In this document: piece after piece, positions 53,368 to 61,525 of the stretch
Layout of the letters: the number at the start of each line of letters is the position of its first letter
Numbering within the stretch: the stretch's first letter is position 1
Position numbers and translations under genes: made by a program
Assembly (NCBI RefSeq): GCF_034262375.1
Contig: NZ_CP139558.1
Location: forward strand, 1,612,001-1,676,000
Direction of reading: 5' to 3'
Length of the DNA stretch: 64,000 nt
DNA from: Mucilaginibacter sabulilitoris
Lineage (GTDB): Bacteria; Bacteroidota; Bacteroidia; Sphingobacteriales; Sphingobacteriaceae
The notes under the pieces: generated by a model
What the model was told of the DNA's origin: nothing
Databases searched by the model: none
Seen by the model: the letters and a program-made list of their open reading frames with translations, nothing else

Positions 53368-54510
53368 ATGAACAAAGCAGGACAAAAAGTACTGATCGCA
53401 TGTGATTCGCCTAAATCGCTGATCGATTTCAGAGGTAAGCTGATAGAACAGTTAGTACAGCGCCATAAGGTATGTGTATTTACACCGCGTATAACACAGC
53501 AGGGTATACGCGAAAAACTGGCATCATGGAATGTTGATGTTTACGAAAATGAACTTAATGGCAGTAACGTATCTGTTTTTTCAGATATGAAATATATCAT
53601 ACAACTGTTTAAACTGATCAGAAAATTAAGGCCCGATGTTTTTTTTCCATACACCTTTAAGCCGGTTATATACGGAACGCCCCTGGCAAAACTATGCAGG
53701 GTTAAAAGAATCACCCCAATGCTAAGTGGGTTGGGTTATAATTTTACGCCAAAAGGCAAGACCGGGTTACTGAGCAGCATAACCCGCAGGCTTTTAAAAT
53801 TCAGCCTTATAGGAAGCCGCCGGTTAAGGATCATCTTCCAAAACAAAGATGATTATCAAACACTGCTTCAGCATCAAATTTTAACAACTAAGCATAAAGT
53901 GGGTATAGTTAATGGTTCGGGCGTTGATCTTGATCATTATGAATATACACCCCCAAATACAAAAAAAGTAAGCTTTTTAATGATAGCCCGTCTCATAAAT
54001 GCCAAAGGCATAAATGAATACTATGAAGCGGCCCACAGCATTCGCCTCCAGTACCCAGATGTACAGTTTAAACTCATTGGTACATACGGACCTAACGTTG
54101 ATACAATAAGTAATGACTTATATGAGAAAATAAAATCGGGTGAAACAATTACTTATGTAGGCGAGGTTAATGACGTTCGACCTTTCATCAAGGAAGCTTC
54201 GGTTGTTGTGTTGCCTTCATATTATGGCGAAGGCGTACCTCGTTGCCTGTTAGAAAGCATGGCTATGGGAAGAGCGATTATAACCAGCGACTCCGTAGGT
54301 TGTAAAGAAACTATTGAGTCAGCCCCTGGGGCAAATGGTTTCCTGGTTCCGGCAAAGAACGTTCCTGAGCTTGTTGCCAAAATGAAATTTTATCTCAGCA
54401 ATAGCCTTGCTATATACTCTTATGGTATAAACGGGCTGGCTTTTGCCCGCAAAAAATTCGATGTGCATCTGGTTAATGCCGAGATGCTCAAAATTATGCA
54501 GCTAAACTAA
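53368..54510 (+). CDS. Glycosyltransferase family 4 (4)
   Basis: A GT-B enzyme of 380 residues. It begins KVLIACDSPKSLIDFRGKLI (about 7-26), a pattern of the group that includes PglA-like alpha-1,3-N-acetylgalactosaminyl transferases. The middle has TPMLSGLGYNFTPKGK. The donor domain has SFLMIARLINAKGINEYYEA (about 205-224) and the E-x7-E motif GEGVPRCLLESMAMG (about 288-302). It starts the second part of the EPS locus after the terminator-like hairpin. Confidence 0.92.
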   Translation: MNKAGQKVLIACDSPKSLIDFRGKLIEQLVQRHKVCVFTPRITQQGIREKLASWNVDVYENELNGSNVSVFSDMKYIIQLFKLIRKLRPDVFFPYTFKPVIYGTPLAKLCRVKRITPMLSGLGYNFTPKGKTGLLSSITRRLLKFSLIGSRRLRIIFQNKDDYQTLLQHQILTTKHKVGIVNGSGVDLDHYEYTPPNTKKVSFLMIARLINAKGINEYYEAAHSIRLQYPDVQFKLIGTYGPNVDTISNDLYEKIKSGETITYVGEVNDVRPFIKEASVVVLPSYYGEGVPRCLLESMAMGRAIITSDSVGCKETIESAPGANGFLVPAKNVPELVAKMKFYLSNSLAIYSYGINGLAFARKKFDVHLVNAEMLKIMQLN

Positions 54511-54554
54511 ATGTCTGCAGCAAAGAGCCTTAATTAACTAATAAACTTGATGAA

Positions 54555-55358
54555 ATGAAGAACCGATTAATTTACTCGGAACGAACGTTAAATGATTTTA
54601 AGAATGTAATGGACGAATATGGTTGGGTTGCGTATGAAAGTGTTGTGAAACCAGATTTTATTGACATTATAAACGAAGATCTAACCAAAGCCTATCAACT
54701 CAGACGAACCATCCAGGAAAAGAACGGGATCAGTGCTAACATGCAAGGTACACTGCACCATTTACTGGAGCGGGAAAATTTCGCCCTTAGTTTTCTTGAA
54801 AACATGTATTGCGACGAGGAGATTAAGTATTTTTTAGGAGGCAATTACATTCTAAATGGTATTAATGCAGTTATTCACGCTAAACAGGCGCATCCTTATT
54901 TAAGTAATATGCACCGTGATGTACGGACCTTTATGGCCGATACAAAATTTCTGGTACAGATGATCGTAACGCTCGATGATTTTACTGAAGAAAATGGAGC
55001 CACCTATTTTCTGTCGGGCTCTCATAAAGCAGATCTTAAACCTGATACAGCTTATTTTTACGAACATGCCGATAGAGCTGTGGTACCCAAAGGTAGTATT
55101 ATCCTTTTTAACTCAAATATCTGGCATGCTGCCGGTGAAAACCAAACCGCGGGTTTAAGAAGGGCATTGACACTGGGCTTTACCAAGCCTTTTTTTAAAC
55201 AGCAAATGGATTACTCCAGATTTTTGGGTTATGAGTTTGTAGCCTGCCTCAGTGCAGAACTACGCCAGGTTATTGGGTATAATGCCCGTACCCCCGAAAA
55301 CTTAGATGAGTATTACCAACCTCCGCACTTACGAATGTATAAGAGCGACCAGGGCTGA
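54555..55358 (+). CDS. Phytanoyl-CoA dioxygenase (PhyH) family protein
   Basis: A cytosolic protein of 267 residues with the Fe(II)/2-oxoglutarate jelly-roll of PhyH proteins. The facial triad is visible as H-x-D in NMHRDVRTF (about 119-121) and the distal histidine in NIWHAAGENQT (about 196). The arginine pair in GLRRALTLGF is placed to bind 2-oxoglutarate. The substrate is unknown. Inside an EPS locus it may hydroxylate a sugar or an attached acyl or amino-acid group. It lies between a glycosyltransferase and a PLP-fold protein. Confidence 0.88.
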   Translation: MKNRLIYSERTLNDFKNVMDEYGWVAYESVVKPDFIDIINEDLTKAYQLRRTIQEKNGISANMQGTLHHLLERENFALSFLENMYCDEEIKYFLGGNYILNGINAVIHAKQAHPYLSNMHRDVRTFMADTKFLVQMIVTLDDFTEENGATYFLSGSHKADLKPDTAYFYEHADRAVVPKGSIILFNSNIWHAAGENQTAGLRRALTLGFTKPFFKQQMDYSRFLGYEFVACLSAELRQVIGYNARTPENLDEYYQPPHLRMYKSDQG

Positions 55359-55396
55359 ATATAATAGCCGAAACCAATCACTTATAAATTTTAACA

Positions 55397-56368
55397 ATGC
55401 AGAAGACCAAACCTGCCCCTAAAACCATTGGTGGGTATTTTGAGCTGCAACTCACCCCCGGTAAGGAGCATTATCCCGATTTAGTCCGGTTAAATACCGG
55501 CCGCAATGCTTTGGAATATATACTAAAGCAAAAAGGGTATACCAAAATATATATACCCTATTTTACCTGCGATGTTTTACTTGAACCCATTAAAAGGCTT
55601 GATGTAGCATATCAGTTTTATTCAATTAATGAACAGTTTGAACCTATTATTGATTTTGAAATTGAACCCCACGCCTGTTTCCTGTACACCGATTATTTTG
55701 GTATAAAAAAGGAAACGGTAAAAAATTTAAGCGAACAGATCAAAAATCTGATAGTTGACAATTCCCAGGCTTTTTTTTCTGAACCCTTGCCTGGTATTGA
55801 TACCTTTTATTCATGCAGGAAGTTTTTCGGAGTTCCGGATGGAGCCTATTTGCAGATCAATAAAAAACTTGGCAAAAAATTGCCGGTTGATTCATCCACT
55901 AACCGTTTCTCCCATCTTATTAAAAGTATTGAACTGGGTATAGAAGCCGGCTATTCCGATTTTAAAGCAAACAATGATGCTTTGACAGATAATGAAATTC
56001 GGAGCATGTCGGTTTTAACACAGAAAATTCTTTCGGGGATAAACTATGCAGACTGTGCCAGGATCCGGCGGCAAAACTTTAACTTTTTGCATAAACACCT
56101 GCAGGCTCATAATCTGTTCAAGTTTGATATTCCTGATGATTGTTCGCCAATGGTTTATCCATTTTTAAGCAACGACCGCGATCTGAAGTTACACTTAATA
56201 CAGAAGAAAATTTTTGTGGCTACTTACTGGCCGAATGTATTTAAGTGGACCAATAACAAAATGTACGAAAATTACCTTGCCCGGTGTTTGGTGCCCCTAC
56301 CAATAGATCACCGGTATAACCTTCAGGACATGTTTTTTATGTTAAACATTTTACAACAGTTTTTATGA
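55397..56368 (+). CDS. Diverged PLP-dependent (DegT-like) aminotransferase-fold protein
   Basis: A protein of 323 residues, shorter than a full DegT enzyme (about 370-400). It opens GGYFELQL and LVRLNTGRNALEYIL (about 32-46), the usual substrate-loop region. The cofactor aspartate may be in IVDNSQAFFSE (about 121). A lysine in FYSCRKFFGVPDGAYLQI (about 142) sits where the Schiff-base lysine is expected. The C-terminal small domain is reduced. It may be an active, compact enzyme or a non-catalytic relative. It overlaps the GNAT gene by 4 bp. Confidence 0.72.
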   Translation: MQKTKPAPKTIGGYFELQLTPGKEHYPDLVRLNTGRNALEYILKQKGYTKIYIPYFTCDVLLEPIKRLDVAYQFYSINEQFEPIIDFEIEPHACFLYTDYFGIKKETVKNLSEQIKNLIVDNSQAFFSEPLPGIDTFYSCRKFFGVPDGAYLQINKKLGKKLPVDSSTNRFSHLIKSIELGIEAGYSDFKANNDALTDNEIRSMSVLTQKILSGINYADCARIRRQNFNFLHKHLQAHNLFKFDIPDDCSPMVYPFLSNDRDLKLHLIQKKIFVATYWPNVFKWTNNKMYENYLARCLVPLPIDHRYNLQDMFFMLNILQQFL

Positions 56369-56874
56369 CAATTTCAGTATACATACGCCCCCTTGTATTG
56401 GAAGACGCACAAACTTCCTATTTATGGAGAAACGACCCGCAGGTATGGACATTTACCAAGTTTAGGGCCAGCCAGCGTATTACTCCCAAAATAGAAACCG
56501 CGTGGCTGCAGGATAACCTTAATAAGCCCGATCAAATGCGCTTTGCAATATGTTTAAAAGAGCTTGATACTTACATTGGTAACGTTCAGTTGCTTGACAT
56601 ACGGGACCAAAGCGCCGAACTGCATCTTTTTATCGGAAATAAGCTTTACTGGGGAAAAGGTATTGGCTACCAGGCTACCATGCTTATATTAAGATATGCC
56701 TTTTTTTATCGCGAACTGGAAGATTTATATTTAAGGGTGCACCCGGCTAATATTCCCGCCTTATCAATTTATGAAAAAGCCGGCTTTGAAATCACAGGTG
56801 AAAAGGACGGCCTTGTTAGGATGAGTATATCTAAGAAAAAATTTGTGGCTCTTGAGCATGCGGCAGTTAAGTAG
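56365..56874 (+). CDS. GNAT N-acetyltransferase (RimJ/RimL-like)
   Basis: A protein of 169 residues with a GNAT fold. The N-terminal ISVYIRPLVLEDAQTSYLWR is typical of RimJ/RimL-type and sugar N-acetyltransferases. The acetyl-CoA loop region is ELHLFIGNKLYWGKGIGYQA (about 93-112; the Q/R-x-x-G-x-G/A equivalent is GKGIGYQ), and the C-terminal IPALSIYEKAGFEITGE is characteristic. It probably acetylates an amino group made by one of the aminotransferases. It is coupled to the preceding gene by a 4-bp ATGA overlap. Confidence 0.88.
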   Translation: MTISVYIRPLVLEDAQTSYLWRNDPQVWTFTKFRASQRITPKIETAWLQDNLNKPDQMRFAICLKELDTYIGNVQLLDIRDQSAELHLFIGNKLYWGKGIGYQATMLILRYAFFYRELEDLYLRVHPANIPALSIYEKAGFEITGEKDGLVRMSISKKKFVALEHAAVK

Positions 56875-56900
56875 CCATTTCTAAAACCAGATTAAACCTT

Positions 56901-57932
56901 ATGATCAAATTATTCACTATCCATGACAAGCTGGAATGGACTTCTTATGTCGATAAGGCTGCTGAATACGATTTCTATCATACCTGGCATTATCATATGT
57001 TAGAGCCAGATAGCAGCGGCTCACCTACGTTGCTTGTTTATCAAGAACAGGATAATTTTATAGCATTTCCGTTTCTGAAGCGGGTAATTCCAGAATCTGA
57101 TCTTTTTGATCTTAGCTGTGTATATGGCTATTCGGGCCCGTTCTCAAACAGAAAGATGGAAGATCTGGATGATACATTCACAGAAAACTTTAAGGAGGCT
57201 TTCCTGAATTTTCTTTCACAAGAAAAATACGTTTCTGTGTTTTCAAGAATGCACCCTTTTTTCAAACAGCAATTATTGCTCGAAAAATTTGGCGGAGTAC
57301 ATGAAAATGGCCGTACTGTGGTTATTGACCTCTCTGAAAGTATTGAAGAGCAGCGCAAAAAGTATCGCCAGTCAACTATGGATGCTATAAAACATGCCTG
57401 GAAAAGAGGGTTCAAAATTAGGGAAGAAACCGGGCCCGAAGCCATCGAATTATTTACAAGTATTTATACTGATAACATGAAGCGGGTTCACGCTTCAGAT
57501 TATTACTTCTTTAATGAAGCGTATTTTGAAAAGATTTTAAATACCCCTGAATACGATGCCCGCTTGCTAACGGCCTATGATGGCGATACAGCAATTTGTA
57601 GCACCATCGTTATGTTTACAAGCGGCATTATCCAGGCCCATTTAATAGGAACACGCAGTGGTTATGAGCATCATAGTCCTGCTAAATTTATGGCTGATGA
57701 AATTTCAGTGATAGGCCGCTTATTTGGCATGCGCTATTATAACCTGGGTGGCGGCCTTGGCTTTAAAGAAGATGCACTTTTTAAATGGAAATTAGGTTTT
57801 ACAGAACATTGCCTTGACTTTAAAAGCTGGCGCTACATTGTAAACCCCACCAAATACCAGGAGCTTCTTGATAAAAAAAACATTGATAAGAACGCCGATA
57901 TCGACTTCTTTCCTTTATACCGATACGCCTAA
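56901..57932 (+). CDS. FemAB-like GNAT-fold acyl/aminoacyl transferase
   Basis: A protein of 343 residues. The architecture is of the 'FemAB family / GNAT family' proteins found in capsule loci. The N-terminal half has WTSYVDKAAEYDFYHTWHYH and LIVYQEQDNF-like strands (about 10-60). The C-terminal half has YRQSTMDAIKHAWKRGFKI (about 154-172), ICSTIVMFTSGIIQAHLIGT and YYNLGGGLGFKEDALFKWK (about 279-297). Real FemAB proteins add amino acids to lipid II. Here an amino acid or acyl group may be added to an EPS sugar (inference). Confidence 0.82.
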   Translation: MIKLFTIHDKLEWTSYVDKAAEYDFYHTWHYHMLEPDSSGSPTLLVYQEQDNFIAFPFLKRVIPESDLFDLSCVYGYSGPFSNRKMEDLDDTFTENFKEAFLNFLSQEKYVSVFSRMHPFFKQQLLLEKFGGVHENGRTVVIDLSESIEEQRKKYRQSTMDAIKHAWKRGFKIREETGPEAIELFTSIYTDNMKRVHASDYYFFNEAYFEKILNTPEYDARLLTAYDGDTAICSTIVMFTSGIIQAHLIGTRSGYEHHSPAKFMADEISVIGRLFGMRYYNLGGGLGFKEDALFKWKLGFTEHCLDFKSWRYIVNPTKYQELLDKKNIDKNADIDFFPLYRYA

Positions 57933-57961
57933 ATTTTTTAAACCCCTTAATCTTATTTGTC

Positions 57962-59917
57962 ATGATTTACATCAGAAATTTAATATTTCAGGATAGAATT
58001 CACTCCAGGTGGTTAGTGTTATTAATTGACCTGATGATAGTCTTTGTATCACTTTGCCTTTCTATCTCATTGAAAGATAAGCTCGATTTGAAGCAGGATA
58101 ATATTTACTACATGATTTTTTATTGTAGTAATGCTATTTTAATTTTCCTGATCATGCGTACCCACACGCGTATTATAAGGTATTCTAATACTAAAGATAT
58201 GCTGCGCATTTTTGTAGCAGTACTGGTAAGCAACGCTGCATTCATGTTCCTGTGTAATGTATTATTCGCGCCCTACCTGAGGTTTAGCCTTAGCGGTTTG
58301 GGCGATATTTTGCTTATTAACTTTTTCATATCATCATCATTATTAATGGGGATGCGCATTGTGATAAAGGATTTGTTTGTATATCTGGAAGAACCTGTGC
58401 AAACCGAAAAGAAAGAAAATGTACTGATATATGGTTCGGGTATGTCATCTATTTTAATTAAAAATGCAATTGAGGGTCAAAAAGGACTCATGATACAGGT
58501 TCAGGGCTTTATTGATGTCAGTTCAGATAAAATTTATAAATGTGTTGAACAAAAACAGGTGTACCCCATACGCGCGCTTGACGGATTAAAGAAAAAATTT
58601 GATATCAAAACGATGCTGGTAACCTCCGAAGATCTGAATGTTGACGGTAAACGTAAAGCTGTTGATAAATGCATTGAGCTTGGCATAAAGGTTATTACAG
58701 TTCCACCGTCAGATCAATGGCTTAACGGAAAGCCAAACTTAAACCAGTTTAAAGACCTGAAAATTGAAGATCTTTTAGAAAGGGCACCTATTGAGCTATG
58801 TAAAGATCATATTTTGAGTGAGCTTAGCGGTAAACGTATTTTGGTTACCGGTGCCGCCGGTTCAATCGGGTCAGAAATAGTTAGGCAGGTAATGTCTTAT
58901 AATCCCGAATGTGTGATATTGTGTGATCAGGCCGAAACTCCGTTACATGACATCCAGATGGAAATTGAAGATGGTAAAAATACATGCAAAACAAAAATGT
59001 TTATAGCCGATATTCAAAATACCGGCCGTATACGGTCACTCTTTAATTTATATAAACCGCAAATTGTTTTTCATGCTGCCGCGTATAAGCATGTGCCAAT
59101 GATGGAAAATAATCCCACCGAAGCTGTATTGACTAATGTTTGGGGTACCAAAAACGTAGCCGATATTTCCCTGGAGTTTGGGGTAGAGAAATTTATCATG
59201 ATCTCTACAGATAAAGCCGTTCGGCCAACCAATATCATGGGCGCTTCCAAACGAATTGCAGAAATGTATATCCAGTCGTTAGGTACCGAAATTAATAACA
59301 ATCAGGATTTTTACCCGGTTGATGGAAACGGTGCAACCGGCCAAACCAAATTTATAACAACCCGTTTTGGAAATGTGCTCGGATCCAACGGCTCTGTAAT
59401 ACCCAGGTTTAAAGCGCAGATTGAAAAAGGCGGACCAATAACGGTTACCCATCCGGATATTACTCGTTATTTTATGACAATTCCTGAAGCTGTGCAGTTG
59501 GTGCTTGAGGCAGCCATAATGGGTAAAGGGTCTGAAATATTTTTGTTTGATATGGGACAACCGGTTAAAATAGCCGATCTGGCCGCTAATATGATCAAAC
59601 TGGCGGGTTTTACTCCTGGTGAGGATATGAAAATTGTTTACACAGGTTTAAGGCCCGGGGAAAAACTGTATGAAGAGTTGTTGAATGAAGAAGAGCACAT
59701 CATCCCAACCTATAATAAGGACATAAAAATTTCCAAAACCATACCTAACTCGTATACCGAAATTAATACGGTAATTAAAGAGTTATTAGAACTTGGCTTA
59801 TTGAATAATACCGACCAGATGGTTCTCAAAATGAAAGCAATTCTACCTGACTTTATTAGCAATAATTCGCAATATGAGAAACTGGATCTGAGGCTTGCCA
59901 ATACCGAAACACTGTAA
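57962..59917 (+). CDS. Membrane-bound nucleotide-sugar 4,6-dehydratase (CapD/PglF/WbpM type)
   Basis: A protein of 651 residues. Four N-terminal membrane helices (about 15-130) are followed by a Rossmann CoA-binding-like domain (about 150-270) and a SDR dehydratase domain (about 290-620). The dehydratase shows VTGAAGSIGSEIVRQVM, FHAAAYKHVPMMENNPTEA, and the M-x3-K version of the catalytic pair in ISTDKAVRPTNIMGASKR. The known reaction is UDP-GlcNAc to UDP-4-keto-6-deoxy-GlcNAc, the substrate of DegT aminotransferases such as the two in this locus. It is the last gene of the EPS locus. Confidence 0.94.
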   Translation: MIYIRNLIFQDRIHSRWLVLLIDLMIVFVSLCLSISLKDKLDLKQDNIYYMIFYCSNAILIFLIMRTHTRIIRYSNTKDMLRIFVAVLVSNAAFMFLCNVLFAPYLRFSLSGLGDILLINFFISSSLLMGMRIVIKDLFVYLEEPVQTEKKENVLIYGSGMSSILIKNAIEGQKGLMIQVQGFIDVSSDKIYKCVEQKQVYPIRALDGLKKKFDIKTMLVTSEDLNVDGKRKAVDKCIELGIKVITVPPSDQWLNGKPNLNQFKDLKIEDLLERAPIELCKDHILSELSGKRILVTGAAGSIGSEIVRQVMSYNPECVILCDQAETPLHDIQMEIEDGKNTCKTKMFIADIQNTGRIRSLFNLYKPQIVFHAAAYKHVPMMENNPTEAVLTNVWGTKNVADISLEFGVEKFIMISTDKAVRPTNIMGASKRIAEMYIQSLGTEINNNQDFYPVDGNGATGQTKFITTRFGNVLGSNGSVIPRFKAQIEKGGPITVTHPDITRYFMTIPEAVQLVLEAAIMGKGSEIFLFDMGQPVKIADLAANMIKLAGFTPGEDMKIVYTGLRPGEKLYEELLNEEEHIIPTYNKDIKISKTIPNSYTEINTVIKELLELGLLNNTDQMVLKMKAILPDFISNNSQYEKLDLRLANTETL

Positions 59918-59930
59918 TACGACTTCAAAC

Positions 59931-59949
59931 TCAATACGTTCTGTATTGA
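59931..59949. other. Small stem-loop after the last EPS gene
   Basis: TCAATAC and GTATTGA form a 7-bp stem around GTTCT, 14 bp behind the dehydratase stop. There is no T tract, so it is a weak candidate for a 3'-end signal. The rest of the 211-bp gap to the next gene shows no structure that I can name. Confidence 0.35.
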
Positions 59950-60128
59950 ATATGCCGGGTTTCAAAAAAACAAATTCACTTGACGAGAATCACGGCCAAA
60001 TGTGACCAAGATCATTTTTTAGAGCTCTGTATAACCTATTTTTATAATGTTGAATTTACGACGAATTTATAGCTGTATATCAGCTAAGAAAATTTAAAAT
60101 GGTAATCATCATATATAAAATTTGAGTT

Positions 60129-60563
60129 ATGCACAGTAAAATCGATTATCCAGTTATTAGTTATGATAATAATAACTCTGGTAGCATTGGTAATAGTTCG
60201 GACGTAAACTTCGGGCAAGTACTGGAAAGAGTGGTTCGGAGAGACCGTATGGGCATCAGTGAACTTGCAAGAAGACTAAACGTAAGCCGCAGAACCATTT
60301 ACAACTGGTTTGAAATGGAAAAGCTTAGTATTGACATTATAAGCAAGATTGGCTTTGTTATAGGTCATGATTTTTCAAATGAATTTCCGGACGAGTTTGC
60401 TAAAACAAATAGTTACTATACCGATGATGAATCATTTAAAGATATGGCAAATGCCCCGGAACAGCCAAACGCTATTTATTACTGGATGGACAGATATATA
60501 AAGCTGCTCGAGAAATTTAACCAGGTTTTAAGCCATGATGTAAATCATGAAAACATGGTTTAG
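60129..60563 (+). CDS. Small helix-turn-helix protein
   Basis: A protein of 144 residues. The central HTH (about 38-62) is seen in RMGISELARRLNVSRRTIYN followed by W-F, a pattern of XRE/MerR-like or homeodomain-like DNA-binding domains. The N-terminus (1-28) is Asn/Ser-rich and probably disordered. The C-terminal part (about 105-140) contains an amphipathic helix (YYWMDRYIKLLEKFNQVLSH) that may mediate dimerisation. It stands alone, followed by a terminator. Its position right after the EPS locus makes it a possible EPS regulator; nothing else supports this. Confidence 0.8.
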   Translation: MHSKIDYPVISYDNNNSGSIGNSSDVNFGQVLERVVRRDRMGISELARRLNVSRRTIYNWFEMEKLSIDIISKIGFVIGHDFSNEFPDEFAKTNSYYTDDESFKDMANAPEQPNAIYYWMDRYIKLLEKFNQVLSHDVNHENMV

Positions 60564-60620
60564 GGTTCTTTGAACTGCCCGTAGTTGGCAGTTAAATAGT
60601 ATTGTTTGGGTATCAATACG

Positions 60621-60659
60621 AAAAAAGCGGACAACTGAAAAGTTGGCCGCTTTTTTTTT
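60621..60659. terminator. Intrinsic terminator after the HTH gene (bidirectional)
   Basis: GCGGACAACT and AGTTGGCCGC pair with one mismatch around GAAA. Six As precede the stem and nine Ts follow it. Confidence 0.88.
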
Positions 60660-60801
60660 GCCTGAAATTTTATCATTACTGTATTCTCTAAGAGTAACAG
60701 GTATTTCCCCTGTCGCGGGCGCTTCCCAATAAAAATATTACATGAGGCAACCATAGAATGATTATCTTCGTATTCTTATTTAGAATAAGACTAATGTTTA
60801 A

Positions 60802-61437
60802 ATGATAAACGTCATCGTTGCTGACAACCAGATACTCACCCGGGAAGGTTTGTCGGCAGTTTTAGCTTCTGTAAAAGATATACGTGTACTGGGTTGGGCC
60901 TCTACTCCAGCCTTATTAGATAATATGATCCGTGAACTGGAGCCAAAAGTAGTGATCATTGATCATGATGAGGGCTTCAGTTTGGATGATATTAAAAATA
61001 TAATTGCACGTTACAATTTTATTAATGTTCTGGTATTGTCAAACAATCAGCAGCGCGTTGCTATACTCGAAATGATGTATAAAGGGGTAAAAAACCATAT
61101 CAGCAAAAGCAGTCGCAAGGATGAAATTATTAACGCAGTTTATGTCACAGCGCGCGGAGAACAATACATTTGCGAACGTACTTCAAAAATATTATTTGGC
61201 GATAGGCCTGCAATAACCGAAACCAGTGAAGCACCATCGTTGTCATCCCGTGAAACCGAAATCGTTCACCTTATAGCAAAGGGCCTAACCAATAAAGAAA
61301 TTGCCGAAAAGCTATACCTAAGCGTGCATACCATAAAAACGCACCGTAAAAACATCATCAAAAAATTAGGGTTTACCTTTAAAAATGCAGCTGAACTTGT
61401 TTTAATGGTAGGGTATCTTAATGATCTTATTATTTAG
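60802..61437 (+). CDS. NarL/LuxR-type response regulator
   Basis: A protein of 211 residues. The receiver domain (about 1-118) has the acidic residue in VIVADNQILTREGL, a possible phospho-acceptor aspartate in VVIIDHDEGFS (about 53), the switch serine in VLVLSNN and the lysine in HISKSS. A LuxR HTH follows (about 145-205, LSSRETEIVHLIAKGLTNKE and LYLSVHTIKTHRKNI). The motif after the aspartate lacks the usual M-P, and only one acidic residue is seen in the first patch, so signalling may differ from standard. No sensor kinase is nearby. Confidence 0.92.
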   Translation: MINVIVADNQILTREGLSAVLASVKDIRVLGWASTPALLDNMIRELEPKVVIIDHDEGFSLDDIKNIIARYNFINVLVLSNNQQRVAILEMMYKGVKNHISKSSRKDEIINAVYVTARGEQYICERTSKILFGDRPAITETSEAPSLSSRETEIVHLIAKGLTNKEIAEKLYLSVHTIKTHRKNIIKKLGFTFKNAAELVLMVGYLNDLII

Positions 61438-61450
61438 ACTAATTCCAAAT

Positions 61451-61468
61451 ATACCCCCTGGGGGGTAT
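61451..61468. promoter_or_regulatory. CsoR/CstR-like palindrome upstream of the DUF4856-imelysin cluster
   Basis: ATACCCCC-TG-GGGGGTAT is an 8-bp perfect inverted repeat with a 2-bp centre. It closely resembles operators of the CsoR/RcnR/CstR repressor family (copper, nickel or persulfide sensors). It lies 58 bp before the DUF4856 start codon. No CsoR-family gene is in the window, so the call rests on the motif alone. Confidence 0.5.
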
Positions 61469-61525
61469 TGTACCTCCTCTATGGTGCAACTAATTTTGAA
61501 TCGTTCTAAATACACTAAAATCATT

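Noticed and set aside
30649..59917. EPS locus as a mobile island
   Set aside because: No integrase, transposase, tRNA or flanking direct repeats seen in the window; gene style matches the surroundings.
60560..60754. Minus-strand open frame of 64 codons
   Set aside because: It reads through the strong terminator hairpin and its A/T tracts; the composition is that of non-coding DNA.
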